64,000 nt of DNA. It comes from Sporomusa termitida. GTDB taxonomy: Bacteria; Bacillota; Negativicutes; Sporomusales; Sporomusaceae. The translations under genes and the position numbers were made by a program. Shown here in pieces: positions 49,659 through 58,660 of this stretch. The stretch covers positions 1,922,001 to 1,986,000 of the forward strand of contig NZ_CP036259.1 of NCBI RefSeq assembly GCF_007641255.1, written 5' to 3'. Under the pieces are notes generated by a model that searched no databases, was not told the origin of the DNA, and worked only from the letters and a program-made list of their open reading frames with translations. The number at the start of each line of letters is the position of its first letter. Within the stretch, counting starts at the first letter, position 1.

Positions 49659-49856
49659 GTGATAAAGGTAACCAAATTAAAATCTCAGGGCTGTGATTTT
49701 GTGGTCAATGCCGAACTGATTGAAACGATTGAAGAAACCCCGGATACAATGATAACCCTGACCAGCGGCAAAAAGCTGATTGTGGAAGAGTCAATGGATG
49801 AAATTGTCCGTAAGGTAATGGAGTATCGCCGCTCCTTATTCAGAAACACGCGCTAG
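49659..49856 (+). CDS. flbD: FlbD-family flagellar protein
   Basis: 65 residues. Typical sequence IKVTKLKSQGCDFVVNAELI, ETIEETPDTMITLTSGKKLI and VEESMDEIVRKVMEYRRSLF. FlbD-like (SwrD) proteins of Firmicutes increase motor power and support swarming, apparently by acting on stator function; their biochemical role is open. GTG start with AGGGGGGG upstream. First gene after the internal terminator. Confidence 0.93.
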   Translation: MIKVTKLKSQGCDFVVNAELIETIEETPDTMITLTSGKKLIVEESMDEIVRKVMEYRRSLFRNTR

Positions 49857-49927
49857 TCAGGGCAAGGTCGATTTAAAGATGAATACCCTGCTGCGATTAA
49901 TAAATACGCTGTAATGGAGGTGTGCCA

Positions 49928-50404
49928 GTGGCTGAAGAGGAAAAACCAAAAAAAATGTCGATGATGGTTATTATCATACTCATTGTGGTTGGCTTAATTT
50001 TAGCCGGTGGTATTTCGTACTTGATTGCTACCAGAGTTGTGGCCGACAAAACAACAGACAAAATTACTCAGCGTGAGCCTGGACAGTTTATCAAACTCGG
50101 CGATGCCAAAGAAGGCCTGATTCTTAATATTGGCGGGGTCAATAGTGGCCGCTACCTTAAAATTGGGCTGATTGTCGAGTTAAGACCTGATAAGAATGCG
50201 GCTTCCCAGGAAGGGAAATTGCCTTCTCCGGAAGAGATTAGGATATTGGATACGGCTGTTTATGTCCTAAGAACGCAAAAAATTGAAGATTTCGATCCGC
50301 TTAAACAAGATCAGTTAAAAGAGATGTTGAAAAATGAAATTAACAAGACCCTTGGTGAAGACCGCGTTTATGATATCTATATAACCAATTTTGTTTTGCA
50401 GTAG
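49928..50404 (+). CDS. fliL: Flagellar basal-body-associated protein FliL
   Basis: 158 residues. One membrane helix near the N-terminus (MMVIIILIVVGLILAGGISY) and a periplasmic SPFH/stomatin-like domain (EGLILNIGGVNSGRYLKIGL; EEIRILDTAVYVLRTQKIED; LKNEINKTLGEDRVYDIYIT, then NFVLQ). FliL rings the stator and increases torque. The GTG at 49928 is chosen as GGAGGTG lies 5 bases upstream; the GTG at 49922 is in that site. Confidence 0.93.
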   Translation: MAEEEKPKKMSMMVIIILIVVGLILAGGISYLIATRVVADKTTDKITQREPGQFIKLGDAKEGLILNIGGVNSGRYLKIGLIVELRPDKNAASQEGKLPSPEEIRILDTAVYVLRTQKIEDFDPLKQDQLKEMLKNEINKTLGEDRVYDIYITNFVLQ

Positions 50405-50485
50405 ATTCATAACAATAATTTTAGTATAATAAAAATGCCTATCAGGTAAACTATATTCCTTTTTGATGCGAAAGGAGGGAAGCGA

Positions 50486-51490
50486 TTGGCAGGGCCAGAT
50501 GTTTTATCGCAAGCCGAGATTGATGAATTACTGTCAGCTTTGTCTACCGGTGTTGTAACGGCAGAGGAAATAAAAACCGAGCAAAAGCAGCGTAAAATTA
50601 AAACTTACGATTTTAAGCGCCCGGATAAGTTCTCTAAGGATCAAATACGCACGATCTATATGTTGCATGAAAACTTTGCCCGGCTGATTAATACCTATCT
50701 TTCGGCCCATCTGCGGACACTGATTCACATTGATGTTGCTTCTGTAGACCAGCTGACATATGAAGAATTTATCCGTTCCATGCCGAATCCCAGCGTGATC
50801 AGTATCTTTCAGATGCGTCCGCTTAAGGGAAATGCAATTTTAGAGATAAATCCCAATATCGTGCTGGCCATTATCGACAGATTGTTTGGCGGACCAGGCC
50901 TGCCGCCGGCCAAGTCGCGATCTTTGACAGATATTGAAGAAGCGATTATCCGACGGGTAATTAATAAGGCGATGGAGAGTATGCAGGAAGCCTGGAAACA
51001 GGTAGTTGCCGTTGAACCCCGGATGGAGGCGCTGGAGACTAATCCCCAGTTTACTCAGATTGTGCCGCCTAATGATATGGTGGTGCTCATCACTCTTCAG
51101 GCCAAAATCGGTCAGGCCGAAGGGTTAATGAATATCTGCATCCCCTATCTGGTGCTGGAACCAATCATGTCTAAGCTGACTACCAGCTTTTGGGTCTCTG
51201 CCTCGGCCGCCAGGCAGGCGTCGCCGGAATCGATCAGTGTTTTGCAGCGGAAGCTGGAAAAAACCCTGATCCCGGCGATTGTTGAACTGGGGCGGGCTAC
51301 GGTTACTGTTCACGAATTATTGGATTTAGGTGTTGGCGATGTGCTGCAGCTGGAAACAAAAGCAGAGAACGAACTAAGTGTAATTATTGGCAACCGGGAG
51401 AAGTTCAAATGCAAGCCCGGGATCGTTGGTCATAAAAATGCGGTGCAAATTACGCAAGTAATTTCCCAAGGAGATGATAATGATGAGTGA
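50486..51490 (+). CDS. fliM: Flagellar motor switch protein FliM
   Basis: 334 residues. The N-terminal CheY-P-binding peptide is DVLSQAEIDELLSALSTG. The middle domain has TYDFKRPDKFSKDQIRTIYM, NFARLINTYLSAHLRTLIHI and GNAILEINPNIVLAIIDRLF then GGPG. The C-terminal SpoA domain is TVTVHELLDLGVGDVLQLET. TTG start with AAAGGAGGG upstream. It overlaps the fliY start region by 8 nt. Confidence 0.96.
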   Translation: MAGPDVLSQAEIDELLSALSTGVVTAEEIKTEQKQRKIKTYDFKRPDKFSKDQIRTIYMLHENFARLINTYLSAHLRTLIHIDVASVDQLTYEEFIRSMPNPSVISIFQMRPLKGNAILEINPNIVLAIIDRLFGGPGLPPAKSRSLTDIEEAIIRRVINKAMESMQEAWKQVVAVEPRMEALETNPQFTQIVPPNDMVVLITLQAKIGQAEGLMNICIPYLVLEPIMSKLTTSFWVSASAARQASPESISVLQRKLEKTLIPAIVELGRATVTVHELLDLGVGDVLQLETKAENELSVIIGNREKFKCKPGIVGHKNAVQITQVISQGDDNDE

Positions 51491-52592
51491 CGGATTTCTG
51501 TCCCAGGAAGAAATAGACGCATTGCTACGAGGCGAACCAGTCGCAGCCTCGCCATCTCCGGCTGGGTCTGACTTGTCAGATATTGAAAAAGACGCGTTAG
51601 GTGAGATTGGCAATATATCCATGGGCACTGCCGCAACCACGCTGTCGGTGCTGTTAGGCAGACGGGTGTCAATTACTACGCCCAAGGTATCCATTTCGAA
51701 TCTTAATGAAATAAAACGTCAGTATCCGCTGCCGTATCTGGTGATTGAGGTTGGCTATACCCATGGCCTGTTAGGGACTAATATCCTGGCCATGCGTGAG
51801 CAGGATGCCCTGATCATTGCTGATTTAATGATGGGTGGAGACGGCTCTAACCCGCCGTCTGAGCTGAATGAACTGTATATGAGTGCTGTCAGTGAAGCGA
51901 TGAATCAAATGATGGGCTCAACGGCAACCTCCATATCCACTATCTTTAAAAAGAAAGTCGATATAGCGCCACCCAAGGTTAATTTGCTGGATTTTGCCTT
52001 AGACCCCAATGTTACTAGCATTATTTCCGGTGATGAAGCGCTGGTGCGGGTGTCATTCCGGATGGAAGTGGAGGATCTGATCGACAGTGAGCTTATGCAG
52101 ATCATGCCGCTTAATGTTGCCAAGGAAATGGTGGAAAATCTGATGAGTGCTGTGCAGGCCGCCGCGACCCCGCCGCCACCGCCGGCAGCGCCGCCCCAAC
52201 CTGCAGCTCCCACACCGGCGGCGCCGGCTTACGCTCAGCCGGCCCCGCCGCCCCAACCGCAGCCTGTTCAGAATGTTGCTGTGCAGCCGGTCCAGTTTGC
52301 CCCTTTGAAACCGGCCGGGATGTCTGGTACTGACACGAATATTAATCTTATTATGGATGTACCACTGCAGATTACTGTTGAACTGGGACGAACCCGCAAA
52401 CTGATCCGCGACATCCTGGAATTGACGCCAGGTTCGGTTGTCGAGCTTGACAAACTTGCCGGTGAGCCTGTGGATATTCTGGTTAATGGTAAACTAATTG
52501 CCAAAGGCGAAGTTGTCGTTATTGATGAAAACTTTGGCGTCCGGATCACCGATATTGTCAGTCCGATAGAGCGGGCGCATAATCTTCAATAA
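51483..52592 (+). CDS. fliY: Flagellar switch phosphatase FliY (FliN/CheC fusion)
   Basis: 369 residues. N-terminal peptide DGFLSQEEIDALLRGEP binds CheY-P. A CheC-like domain with two phosphatase motifs follows: DALGEIGNISMGTAATTLSV and SAVSEAMNQMMGSTATSIST. A proline/alanine-rich linker (about 228-275) joins it to the C-terminal FliN SpoA domain (DVPLQITVELGRTRKLIRDI). FliY is both switch component and CheY-P phosphatase in Firmicutes. The ATGs at 51474, 51480 and 51483 are all in frame; AAGGAG at 51468 fits 51480 or 51483. Confidence 0.95.
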   Translation: MSDGFLSQEEIDALLRGEPVAASPSPAGSDLSDIEKDALGEIGNISMGTAATTLSVLLGRRVSITTPKVSISNLNEIKRQYPLPYLVIEVGYTHGLLGTNILAMREQDALIIADLMMGGDGSNPPSELNELYMSAVSEAMNQMMGSTATSISTIFKKKVDIAPPKVNLLDFALDPNVTSIISGDEALVRVSFRMEVEDLIDSELMQIMPLNVAKEMVENLMSAVQAAATPPPPPAAPPQPAAPTPAAPAYAQPAPPPQPQPVQNVAVQPVQFAPLKPAGMSGTDTNINLIMDVPLQITVELGRTRKLIRDILELTPGSVVELDKLAGEPVDILVNGKLIAKGEVVVIDENFGVRITDIVSPIERAHNLQ

Positions 52593-52631
52593 CAACCCTG
52601 AATTTATTTGAGATAGGAGAGGTAAGTGAAC

Positions 52632-52994
52632 ATGGCGATTAGAGTTTTAATTGTGGATGATGCTGCATTTATGAGGATGATGATTAAAGACATCTTATCG
52701 AAAAACGGTTACGATATAGTAGGGGAAGCCGAGAACGGGCTTAAAGCCGTGGAGAAATATCAGGAACTTAAACCTGATTTGACTACTATGGACATAACGA
52801 TGCCCGAAATGGATGGAATCACAGCCGTAAAAGAGATTAAAAAGGTTGACCCGGCAGCAAAGGTTATTATGTGCAGCGCGATGGGGCAACAGGCCATGGT
52901 GATTGAAGCCATTCAATCCGGGGCGCGTGACTTTATCGTGAAACCATTCCAGCCTGACCGTGTTCTTGAAGCTGTACGCAAGGCAGTTGGTTAG
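52632..52994 (+). CDS. cheY: Chemotaxis response regulator CheY
   Basis: 120 residues, a single receiver domain. Acidic pocket DD (9-10), phosphorylation site Asp54 in TTMDITMPEMDG, the switch threonine/serine position CSA (about 82-84) and Lys in FIVKPFQP (about 104). Phosphorylated by CheA, it binds FliM/FliY to change rotation. The ATG at 52632 has GGAGAGG upstream; the GTG at 52626 is less likely. Highly conserved. Confidence 0.95.
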   Translation: MAIRVLIVDDAAFMRMMIKDILSKNGYDIVGEAENGLKAVEKYQELKPDLTTMDITMPEMDGITAVKEIKKVDPAAKVIMCSAMGQQAMVIEAIQSGARDFIVKPFQPDRVLEAVRKAVG

Positions 52995-53004
52995 CAGTTT
53001 TTTA

Positions 53005-53583
53005 ATGTGTACATATCGGCGTTACATCAGGTGTATCCTTATCATTTGCGGCATTGTAATATTTTGTGCGAATTATGGGCTGGCCGCTGGAGAACCGTCT
53101 GAGTATCTTAAGTATCAGGAGCCGCCGCCGCCAGCATCTTCTTGGTTTACCGCCAGTGGTTATGTTTTTTCCCTATTGCTGACTTTTCTCTTAGTGCTTG
53201 GCCTCGCCTATTTCACATCCCGTTTCTTAGGGCAAAAAATGAATGGATCTGCCGGGTTCAACAACCAGGGGACAATTCATTCGACCCTTGTTTTAGGCCC
53301 CAATCGTGCTGTTTATGTGGTGGAGACAGCAGGTAAGTTTATGGTATTAGGCGTTACTGAACAGAGTATTTCCCTGCTCCGGGAGATTACTGACCCGGAG
53401 GATATTGAACAGCTTAAAGCCCGGGCAGCCCTCGCTGTACCGTCTGAGCAGTTCGCAGATGTTTTTCAGCGCCAGCTGCTGGCCCTTAAACAAATAAATA
53501 AGAAATTTCCCGCTGTTTTTGGTTTAGACACTCAGGAAATAAACGAGAAGGAGCATGAGAACGTTAGAGGAAGAGGTAAATAG
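53005..53583 (+). CDS. fliO: Flagellar biosynthesis protein FliO
   Basis: 192 residues. A signal-like first segment (YIRCILIICGIVIFCANYGL), then a membrane helix (TASGYVFSLLLTFLLVLGLA) and the conserved cytoplasmic part YFTSRFLGQKMNGSAGFNNQ, STLVLGPNRAVYVVETAGKF and MVLGVTEQSISLLREI. FliO helps assemble FliP rings. No good ribosome site is visible before the ATG at 53005; the longer frame from 52960 overlaps cheY by 35 nt. Translational coupling to cheY is possible. Confidence 0.85.
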   Translation: MCTYRRYIRCILIICGIVIFCANYGLAAGEPSEYLKYQEPPPPASSWFTASGYVFSLLLTFLLVLGLAYFTSRFLGQKMNGSAGFNNQGTIHSTLVLGPNRAVYVVETAGKFMVLGVTEQSISLLREITDPEDIEQLKARAALAVPSEQFADVFQRQLLALKQINKKFPAVFGLDTQEINEKEHENVRGRGK

Positions 53584-53584
53584 A

Positions 53585-54367
53585 GTGTCAAATTATAGTA
53601 ACTATTTTAAGGTCTGGAGCAAGTATATTTGCCTGCTGGCTATTGTGTACCCCGTTTTTTTACCGGCAATAGCCGTGGCAGCACCCTTGATTCCTATTCC
53701 CAATTTTACGTTTGGGGTGGAACAAGCGACTACTCCCCAGGAGACGGCTCTCAGCCTGCAGATTCTGCTGACATTAACAGTGCTGGCCCTTGCACCTTCT
53801 ATCCTGGTCATGATGACCTCCTTCACCAGAATCATTGTTGTTTTGTCTTTTTTACGCAGCGCCATGGGCACGCAGCAAATGCCGCCGAATCAAGTCCTGG
53901 TTGGCCTCGCCTTATTCTTAACTTTTTTTACCATGTCACCCTATTTTGCGCAGGTAAACACAAGTGCCTTGCAGCCTATGCTGGCCGGCACGATTGATCA
54001 GGAAACCGCTCTGGATGAGGCAATTAAGCCGATGCGGGAATTTATGTTTAAACAAACCCGCGAGAATGATCTGGCCTTATTTGTTAATTTATCAGAAATG
54101 CCGCGGCCTAATTCACCGGAGGATGTTCCGACCTCAGTCGTCATTCCGGCTTTTATTATTAGTGAACTTAAGACTGCCTTTCAAATTGGCTTTTTAATCT
54201 ATATTCCTTTTATTGTCATTGATATGGTTGTGGCCAGCACCCTGATGGCCATGGGCATGATGATGGTGCCGCCGGTTATGATATCACTGCCGTTTAAAGT
54301 TTTATTGTTCATACTGGTCGATGGCTGGCATTTAATTGTCCGGTCACTGGTTACCAGTTTTAGCTGA
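53585..54367 (+). CDS. fliP: Flagellar export gate protein FliP
   Basis: 260 residues. A signal peptide (YICLLAIVYPVFLPAIAVAA) precedes four membrane segments with the family boxes LAPSILVMMTSFTRIIVVLS, FLRSAMGTQQMPPNQVLVGL, PAFIISELKTAFQIGFLIYI and MMMVPPVMISLPFKVLLFIL. FliP is the main export-gate subunit with FliQ and FliR. The GTG at 53585 follows AGAGGTAAATAGA; the ATG at 53555 would overlap fliO by 29 nt and has its ribosome site too close. Confidence 0.93.
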   Translation: MSNYSNYFKVWSKYICLLAIVYPVFLPAIAVAAPLIPIPNFTFGVEQATTPQETALSLQILLTLTVLALAPSILVMMTSFTRIIVVLSFLRSAMGTQQMPPNQVLVGLALFLTFFTMSPYFAQVNTSALQPMLAGTIDQETALDEAIKPMREFMFKQTRENDLALFVNLSEMPRPNSPEDVPTSVVIPAFIISELKTAFQIGFLIYIPFIVIDMVVASTLMAMGMMMVPPVMISLPFKVLLFILVDGWHLIVRSLVTSFS

Positions 54368-54381
54368 AGGAGGGGGCGCTT

Positions 54382-54651
54382 ATGTCGGGCGATATGGCCA
54401 TCCAGATTGGGCGCGATGCGTTATCTATGGTTATGCTGGTTGCAGCCCCCATGCTGGGTCTAGGTCTGCTAGTTGGTATTCTGGTCAGTGTTTTTCAGGC
54501 GACGACCCAAATCCAGGAACAGTCACTGGCCTTTATTCCTAAAATCATTGCTGTTTTTGTTGCCATTTTGGTTTTTGGACCGTGGATGCTTAGCTTGGTA
54601 GTCGGGTATGCGCGGGAGGTATTTTTAAGTATTCCCAATATAATACGTTAG
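54382..54651 (+). CDS. fliQ: Flagellar export gate protein FliQ
   Basis: 89 residues with two membrane helices: LSMVMLVAAPMLGLGLLVGI and PKIIAVFVAILVFGPWMLSL. The FliQ box LVSVFQATTQIQEQSLAFIP joins them. It forms part of the helical export gate with FliP and FliR. AAGGAGGGGGC precedes the ATG. Normal length. Confidence 0.96.
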   Translation: MSGDMAIQIGRDALSMVMLVAAPMLGLGLLVGILVSVFQATTQIQEQSLAFIPKIIAVFVAILVFGPWMLSLVVGYAREVFLSIPNIIR

Positions 54652-54695
54652 CTACAAAGGAGGCCGGAATCCTATAGATAGGTGGTCGAAAACAT

Positions 54696-55481
54696 TTGGA
54701 TTTGTTTGGATTATTGCAAGACCGGCTAGGGCTGTTTCTCCTGATTTTCGCCCGTATTAGCGGCATATTTTCCTCAGCGCCAATATTTGGCGCCCGCAAT
54801 GTGCCGCTTATAGCCAAAGCAGGGTTGGCGTTAGTGATCGCTTATATTTTACTGCCATTGTTAATTCGACCGGAGTTTACTGCTCCCGAGGCTTTTTTGC
54901 TCTATGTGGGGTTGGTTACTGGTGAGTTTCTGATTGGCTTAATGCTGGGGTTTGCCTGTTCTTTTATTTTCTACGGCATACAAATGGCCGGCGCGCTGTT
55001 AGATACTCAGATTGGATTTGGGATGGTTAATGTTATAGACCCTCAGTTTGGACAACAGGTACCCCTTATTGGCAATTTCAAGTATATTTTAGCTTTGCTG
55101 GTATTCTTAGCGACGAATGGACATCATCTTTTTCTGGCTGCCTTATTTCAAAGTTTCCGGCTGATACCGGTGAGTTTTGGGGTTTTCCGGCCGGAATTGG
55201 CTGATATTGCCGTCGACATGGTGGCCGGGGCTTTTATCATCGCTCTTAAAATCAGTTTACCTGTGCTGGTATCGTTGCTGCTGACCGATGTTGCCCTGGG
55301 AATTCTCGCCCGTACTATGCCGCAAATGAATATTTTCGTTGTTGGTGTGCCGGGCAAAATTATTGTCGGCATTTTTGTACTATCTTTGGCATTACCCTTT
55401 TATATTGGCTTTCTGGAGGTCGTTTTTAATGGCACTTTCCGTGATATTTACCGCCTCCTGGCTGTCTTTGCGCCAGCTTAG
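54696..55481 (+). CDS. fliR: Flagellar export gate protein FliR
   Basis: 261 residues with about six membrane segments. Typical start LLQDRLGLFLLIFARISGIF and SSAPIFGARNVPLIAKAGLA, then GFACSFIFYGIQMAGALLDT with QIGFGMVNVIDPQ, and ARTMPQMNIFVVGVPGKI near the end. TTG start with AGGTGG upstream. The last 53 nt overlap the flhB start. Confidence 0.94.
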   Translation: MDLFGLLQDRLGLFLLIFARISGIFSSAPIFGARNVPLIAKAGLALVIAYILLPLLIRPEFTAPEAFLLYVGLVTGEFLIGLMLGFACSFIFYGIQMAGALLDTQIGFGMVNVIDPQFGQQVPLIGNFKYILALLVFLATNGHHLFLAALFQSFRLIPVSFGVFRPELADIAVDMVAGAFIIALKISLPVLVSLLLTDVALGILARTMPQMNIFVVGVPGKIIVGIFVLSLALPFYIGFLEVVFNGTFRDIYRLLAVFAPA

Positions 55482-56574
55482 CCCGCCCCGGTATAAACTG
55501 GCCACTTTTGATTTACAGTTGTTTAATGGCGAAAAAACTGAGGAAGCTACCCCGAAGCGGAAAGAAGAGTCTAAAAAGAAGGGGCAGGTAGCGAAAAGCA
55601 GCGATATGAGCGCGGTGTTTGTCATGATGGCTGCTTTCTATGCGATGAATTTGCTGGGAACCGGTATTTATGCCGAGTTAGCCGGCTGCATGACCGGGAT
55701 TTTTTCTAGTTTGACATCAACAGATTTTACGATTAATTCTGTTCATATATTATTTCTGGGTCTTAGCCTTGTTTTTCTAAAAACGGTTGTACCGATCCTC
55801 TTAGTCATTTTAATCATATCAATCGCTGTTAACTATATGCAGGTCGGTTTCATTTTCTCAACTGAGGTTTTAATGCCCAACTTCAGTAAAATTAATCCGT
55901 TATCCGGTTTAAAGCGCCTGTTTTCTAAGCGGTCGCTGGTAGAACTGCTGAAAGCCCTCTTCAAGGTGGCCATCATCGGTTATTTTATTTACCGGTTTGC
56001 TGTTCTCCAGACAGCAGATATCCCGAAATTGATTAATATGGAGTTAATTGACTCTCTTAAACTTGCCGGATCACTGATCATTAACTTAGCCTTTCAGATC
56101 ATTGGCGTTATGTTGATATTAGCAGCTTTTGATTATTTTTATCAATGGTGGGAGCATAACCAAAACCTGAAAATGTCAAAGCAGGAAATCAAAGAGGAAT
56201 TCAAGCAAACTGAGGGAAATCCCCAAATTAAAGGCAAAATCAAAGAAAAACAACGGGCGATAGCGATGCGGCGAATGATGCAGGAAATACCTAAGGCCGA
56301 CGTTGTGGTCACTAATCCCACCCACTTGGCTATTGCCTTAAAGTATGATAAAAACATGGCGGCCCCGGTAGTTGTTGCCAAAGGTCAGGATTTTCTGGCT
56401 GAACGCATTAAGCAGATAGCGCGGGACAATAAAGTTGCCGTAGTGGAAAACAAACCATTAGCCCGGGCGCTTTATCCTGTTGTCGAAGTTGGTAATGTAA
56501 TCCCGCCGGAGTTATATCAGGCAGTTGCTGAAGTGTTAGCTTATGTATATCGGTTAAAAAAACGCCTTTCCTAA
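55429..56574 (+). CDS. flhB: Flagellar export switch protein FlhB
   Basis: 381 residues. N-terminal part LFNGEKTEEATPKRKEESKK and GQVAKSSDM, then four membrane segments and a cytoplasmic domain with the self-cleaving NPTH motif (VVVTNPTHLAIALKYDKNM). Cleavage between N and P switches export from hook to filament proteins. The end IPPELYQAVAEVLAYVYRL nearly repeats the end of YlqH at 4.9 kb. The ATG at 55429 has GGAGGT upstream; a frame from 55339 adds an unlikely leader inside fliR. Confidence 0.95.
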   Translation: MALSVIFTASWLSLRQLSPPRYKLATFDLQLFNGEKTEEATPKRKEESKKKGQVAKSSDMSAVFVMMAAFYAMNLLGTGIYAELAGCMTGIFSSLTSTDFTINSVHILFLGLSLVFLKTVVPILLVILIISIAVNYMQVGFIFSTEVLMPNFSKINPLSGLKRLFSKRSLVELLKALFKVAIIGYFIYRFAVLQTADIPKLINMELIDSLKLAGSLIINLAFQIIGVMLILAAFDYFYQWWEHNQNLKMSKQEIKEEFKQTEGNPQIKGKIKEKQRAIAMRRMMQEIPKADVVVTNPTHLAIALKYDKNMAAPVVVAKGQDFLAERIKQIARDNKVAVVENKPLARALYPVVEVGNVIPPELYQAVAEVLAYVYRLKKRLS

Positions 56575-56592
56575 TATAAGGAGCGATTGATA

Positions 56593-58659
56593 ATGGCTGC
56601 TCAACAATCCACGCTGTTTGCGGGTCTGGAAAAATACAGTGATATTATGGTATCGGTAGCTATCATTACCATTGTGGTCATGATGATTATTCCCCTGCCG
56701 ACACTGCTGCTTGACCTGCTTTTAACACTGAATATCACCTTAGCCTTAATCATTGTCATGGTGGCTATCTACAATGTAGAGCCACTGGAGTTTTCCGTAT
56801 TTCCCTCACTCCTGTTAATTACAACCCTGTTCCGGCTGGCACTTAATGTATCTTCAACCCGTCTTATTTTGCTGGATGGTCATGCCGGCGAGGTGATTGC
56901 CGCTTTTGGTAACTTTGTAGTGGGTGGCAACCCAGTCGTCGGTTTTATCGTCTTCGTAATTTTGATTATCATTCAGTTTATTGTTATCACTAAGGGCGCT
57001 GAGCGGGTCGCCGAGGTTGCGGCCCGGTTTACCCTTGATGCCATGCCCGGCAAACAAATGAGTATAGACGCGGACCTTAACGCCGGACTTATCAGTGACA
57101 AGGAGGCCCGCGACCGCCGTAAAAATATTCAGCGGGAAGCGGATTTTTACGGGGCCATGGACGGGGCCAGCAAATTTGTTAAAGGGGATGCCATTGCCGC
57201 CATTATTATTATTATCATTAATATTGTCGGTGGGTTCATTATTGGCATGGTCCAGCGGGATATGGATGTTTTGCATGCACTGCAGACCTATACTTTATTA
57301 ACCGTTGGTGAGGGCCTGGTTAACCAGATCCCGGCCCTGTTAATATCCACTGCCACCGGCATTGTTGTAACCCGGGCCGCTTCGGAGGCTAATCTGGGTA
57401 AGGACCTGACCAGGCAAATTATCAATAATCCCCGGGTGTTTTTTATCGCCGCCGGTGTTTTGGGATTATTGGGCATTATTCCCGGCCTGCCGGGAATTCC
57501 GTTCTTTGCGCTGAGTCTTATTACCGGCAGCATTGGCTATGCCCTTATCAGGACCCAGCAGACTGAAGTGCAAAAGGAAATATCCCAGCAGGAAGCGAAA
57601 GAAAAAGAGGAAGTAAGAAAACCGGAAAACATTATTTCTTTGCTGCAGGTTGACCCGATGGAGCTGGAAATTGGCTATAGCCTGATTCCGTTAGTGGATG
57701 TCAGTCAAGGCGGTGATTTGCTGGACCGGGTAGTCATGATTCGCCGCCAGTGTGCTTTGGAGCTGGGCCTGATTGTGCCAACTATTCGCATACGTGACAA
57801 TATTCAGCTCAAACCGAATATCTATGTGATAAAATTAAAAGGGATTGAGATTGCCAGGGGGGAGTTAATGCTTGATCATTTCCTGGCGATGGATTCAGGG
57901 GCAGCTTTTGAGCCGGTCCCGGGCATTGAAACTGTTGAACCTGCTTTTGGCTTACCGGCCCTCTGGATTCAGGAAGCCTACCGCGAGCAGGCGGAACTGG
58001 CCGGTTATACTGTCGTTGATCCGGTTTCCGTACTGGCAACACATCTTACTGAAATTATCAAATCCTATGCAGCCGAAATTTTGGGCCGCCAGGAAGTACA
58101 AACATTAATTGAATCAGTGAAACAAAACAATACGGCTGTTGTTGAAGAATTGACGCCAAATCTCTTATCCCTGGGCGAGATTCAAAAAGTACTTGCCAAC
58201 TTATTACGCGAGAAAGTTTCTATCCGGGATTTGGTAACGATTTTTGAAACCCTGGCCGATTATGCGCAATTATCGAAAGACACAGAGATGCTGACTGAAT
58301 ATGTCCGGCATGGCCTGGCCCGGCAAATATCCAAGCAATATGTAAACAATAATGTGTTAACCTGCCTGACGGTCGATCCCCAGCTGGAAAATATGATCAT
58401 TAACTCTGTGCAGCGTACCGAGCAGGGCTCCTATGTGGCCCTGGAACCACAAACAACGCAAGCCCTCATTACGGCCCTTACGAATGAACTGCCGAAGCTT
58501 ACCAATATGGGCTATCAACCGGTGGTACTTACAAGTCCGGGGGCTAGATTATATTTGCGGAAATTAACAGAACGTGTGGCACCCAATCTAACGATTTTAT
58601 CCTATGCCGAATTAAATGCGAAAATCGAGGTGCAGGCGCTGGGGATGGTGAGGTTGTAG
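56593..58659 (+). CDS. flhA: Flagellar export gate protein FlhA
   Basis: 688 residues. About eight membrane helices in the first half, the FHIPEP-family box VFPSLLLITTLFRLALNVSS, TRLILLDGHAGEVIAAFGNF and FTLDAMPGKQMSIDADLNAG (the conserved loop). The second half is the cytoplasmic substrate- and FliI/FliJ-docking domain (YSLIPLVDVSQGGDLLDRVV, ITALTNELPKLTNMGYQPVV). The ATG at 56593 is chosen since AAGGAG lies 9 bases upstream; a TTG at 56587 is an alternative. Confidence 0.96.
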   Translation: MAAQQSTLFAGLEKYSDIMVSVAIITIVVMMIIPLPTLLLDLLLTLNITLALIIVMVAIYNVEPLEFSVFPSLLLITTLFRLALNVSSTRLILLDGHAGEVIAAFGNFVVGGNPVVGFIVFVILIIIQFIVITKGAERVAEVAARFTLDAMPGKQMSIDADLNAGLISDKEARDRRKNIQREADFYGAMDGASKFVKGDAIAAIIIIIINIVGGFIIGMVQRDMDVLHALQTYTLLTVGEGLVNQIPALLISTATGIVVTRAASEANLGKDLTRQIINNPRVFFIAAGVLGLLGIIPGLPGIPFFALSLITGSIGYALIRTQQTEVQKEISQQEAKEKEEVRKPENIISLLQVDPMELEIGYSLIPLVDVSQGGDLLDRVVMIRRQCALELGLIVPTIRIRDNIQLKPNIYVIKLKGIEIARGELMLDHFLAMDSGAAFEPVPGIETVEPAFGLPALWIQEAYREQAELAGYTVVDPVSVLATHLTEIIKSYAAEILGRQEVQTLIESVKQNNTAVVEELTPNLLSLGEIQKVLANLLREKVSIRDLVTIFETLADYAQLSKDTEMLTEYVRHGLARQISKQYVNNNVLTCLTVDPQLENMIINSVQRTEQGSYVALEPQTTQALITALTNELPKLTNMGYQPVVLTSPGARLYLRKLTERVAPNLTILSYAELNAKIEVQALGMVRL

Positions 58660-58660
58660 T